A stretch of DNA of 39,604 bases from Triangularia verruculosa (Eukaryota > Ascomycota > Sordariomycetes > Sordariales > Podosporaceae), in assembly GCA_033296885.1 (NCBI GenBank), contig MU864072.1, positions 1 to 39,604 of the forward strand. The letters run 5' to 3'. Positions 37,661 through 39,604 of the stretch are shown here, one piece after another. The notes beneath the pieces are model-generated. The model was not told the DNA's origin. It worked only from the letters and a program-made list of their open reading frames with translations, and did no database searches. Both the position numbers and the translations under genes were made by a program. How positions within the stretch are numbered: the stretch's first letter is position 1; each line of letters opens with the position of its first letter.

Positions 37661-39604
37661 AATAAATATAGGAAATCGCTACCTCTACTAAAGCTATAAA
37701 TAACTTCTAATAGTAATATATAATAAATCTATATAATAGGCAATTATAAATAAAACCACACTTCCAAATTCTTAAGGTTATTTCTTTCGTAAATTCTCTT
37801 TTTCTTTTAATACATTATCTGCTATAATATAAAAATATCAAAGAACGTATAACTTATTATCTAATATTACTAACTTACAATACCATTATATTATAATTAT
37901 AAATGTAGATAAACGTAAATATAATAGATAAGCTAATTAGAAGAAATATTACGAAAAAAGACAATCTATATAATTAATTACTTAAAAGAGGACCAATAAA
38001 CCGGTATATAAAAATAGCAGTTAACTCTATATCTCTCTTATAATCTACTTATCCGAGTCTCTTCTATAATAATACTATTTATAAAGTTAAAAAAATATTA
38101 AATAAACTTTTATATTCCCAAAGGACCTTAATAATAAAAGGGGTAACTTATAAATTACTTATAAGCTCTATAAAATTAATAAAGGTAATAACGTTTAACT
38201 TTAACGTAATAATAATCTATTAAACTCTTGTAATTACCGGTACCGGTTCCTTTAATATAAATAATAACAGGGGGGACGGTAGTATATAGCGGACCGGAAT
38301 AATAATTCCTAACTTAGAAGTAAGTAAAATTATAAAGGGGACTAAAGTCTATTACTTCGCTTAATATAATATAACTATGTTAACCCGATATTAAAAGGGT
38401 TAAAAGCGGAGCAGGTATTCCAGTCTTTATATAAATATATAGTAATAAATACTAACTAAAATAATAATTAAAATCACAGAGACCTTAATAACCGCTTAAA
38501 TTAATACCGAGGACGTAATTATTATTAGGTATAGGAATAAACGTAAAGCTCGTCGACGACGATAAAATACCGGAAATACCGGAAGAGAGTACTGTTAATA
38601 ACGAACTTAATGGTAACGTTATACTTAATCCTAAGGGGATACTACTACCGTCGCCGCCGTTAACGCAATATTAAAACCCTTCTTCGAGTATATAGGAATC
38701 GAATATAGTCTTATTTAATATCTCGGAAAGTAATAGATTCTAAAGGAAGAGTTACTCCAACTCGATATTCTAAAGGGAAACCCTAATCAAACAATAATTT
38801 AGATTAGCGAGCTCAAGGTATAAAACGTCGGTTAATACGTCTATATATATAGTATAGTAGATATAGTTAATCTATATACCTACTACTAAAGGTACTATCG
38901 ATATAGTACTTAGTAAAAAGGACACGGTTATACTAACGTTAATTTTGTTAAAGATACTACTCTATATTACCGTTAATTAAGCTATTATCGCTTTAAATAA
39001 AAAAATTATAACGTAATAGCTAAATATTATTTTAACTTTTACATTTAAATACAAAGTATTATATAAAGTATTTACGTATTATTTTATTAGAACTTTATAA
39101 TCGTTATAACGGTATATATCCGATTTTCCAACGTATATATAGTAGTAAAGAGCTATAAATAATTCGGTACTAATATTATATTATATCCAGATATAGCGGC
39201 CGTAATATATGGTTATAGTAATGTATCGCTTAGTCCTTTAGTTCCTTAATCCCTTCGATATTACGGCCTTTTTATTAGTTATAAGAGTCGAGTTATTTTC
39301 GTAACTATATTTATACTTTTAATATTTTCCGTTTATTTCTTTTAAATAAAGAATCTAAATACTAGTAATTAAATAGATATATATCCGTTTATTATAGGGC
39401 TAATATATTTAGAAATAAAATAGATATTCTCTATCCGGCCGGCGAGAAAAACTATCTATTCTATAGTCTATATTCGGATAAATAAATATAGATTATTATA
39501 TAATATCGTAAATGTTAAAAGGTATGAGCCGTATACAGGCCTAAGGGCCCTGTAACGGTAGGCACTTACAGTGCTCTCTAGTGCAGCGGAATTGTCACAC
39601 ACGA
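37661..39604. repeat. AT-rich RIP-type relic to the window end
   Basis: TA-rich sequence with CpG retained and CpA/TpG rare. The last about 80 bases are less biased. No frame, repeat boundary or RNA gene is recognised. Confidence 0.7.

Noticed and set aside
1..39604. Biosynthetic gene cluster or defence island
   Set aside because: A transporter pseudogene, a P450 exon relic, a hydrolase and a patatin are present, but they are separated by mobile elements, partly dead, and lack any core biosynthetic or defence gene.

Overview
The window looks like a transposon-rich, repeat-mutated region from a filamentous ascomycete (Pezizomycotina). Protein-coding pieces have short GT-AG introns of 45 to 77 bases. 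The families present (monocarboxylate-like MFS transporter, patatin-like phospholipase, fungal P450, DUF3723-like and C2H2 pieces, Ty1/copia, Ty3/gypsy, hAT and Tc1/mariner relics) are typical of such genomes. Long AT-rich stretches keep CpG but have almost no CpA/TpG, the signature of repeat-induced point mutation (RIP). The species cannot be named from the sequence.

Layout. 1-1640 is an AT-rich RIP-type relic. 1640-3340 holds a 21-bp minisatellite, palindromic repeat motifs, half of a long inverted repeat pair and a P450 exon relic. 3337-6190 has a small C2H2 zinc-finger reading frame, then a Ty3/gypsy deletion derivative in which Gag is fused in frame to the RT C-terminus and RNase H. Its integrase end is cut by a hAT fragment (6191-6937). 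7018-7910 holds the less mutated partner of a repeat seen at 287-508 and a DUF3723-like fragment. 8000-12770 is mostly degenerate, with a frameshifted conserved fungal small protein, a solo LTR with target duplications and weak hypothetical frames. 13331-15310 is a nest of broken Tc1/mariner, two LTR families and a hAT fragment.

15499-16971 is an MFS transporter pseudogene whose four exons can be followed and which carries two in-frame stops. 18365-19147 is an intact metallo-beta-lactamase-fold hydrolase. 20270-24700 contains gene fragments, a solo copia LTR and a 3.3-kb copia coding region that keeps one frame but is studded with stops. 25433-28087 is a RIP-damaged hAT transposase. 28758-30602 (minus) is an intact patatin-like phospholipase with an unusual C-terminal extension. 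30830-33000 is LTRs and repeats, 33000-37000 is AT-rich RIP relic with a 51-bp tandem array, 37060-37650 has a solo copia LTR and a small hairpin element, and the rest is AT-rich.

Two genes appear intact and functional: the metallo-hydrolase and the patatin. They do not form an evident cluster or operon-like system, and I see no convincing new defence, CRISPR or biosynthetic system. The most informative content is evolutionary: paired repeat copies that record RIP, three short LTRs and one longer LTR each bounded by perfect 5-bp target duplications, a likely internal-deletion relationship between two LTR variants, an in-frame Gag-RNase H fusion, and the patatin plus possible PP2-like domain architecture. 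All function calls rest on motif recognition by eye; no database search was run.
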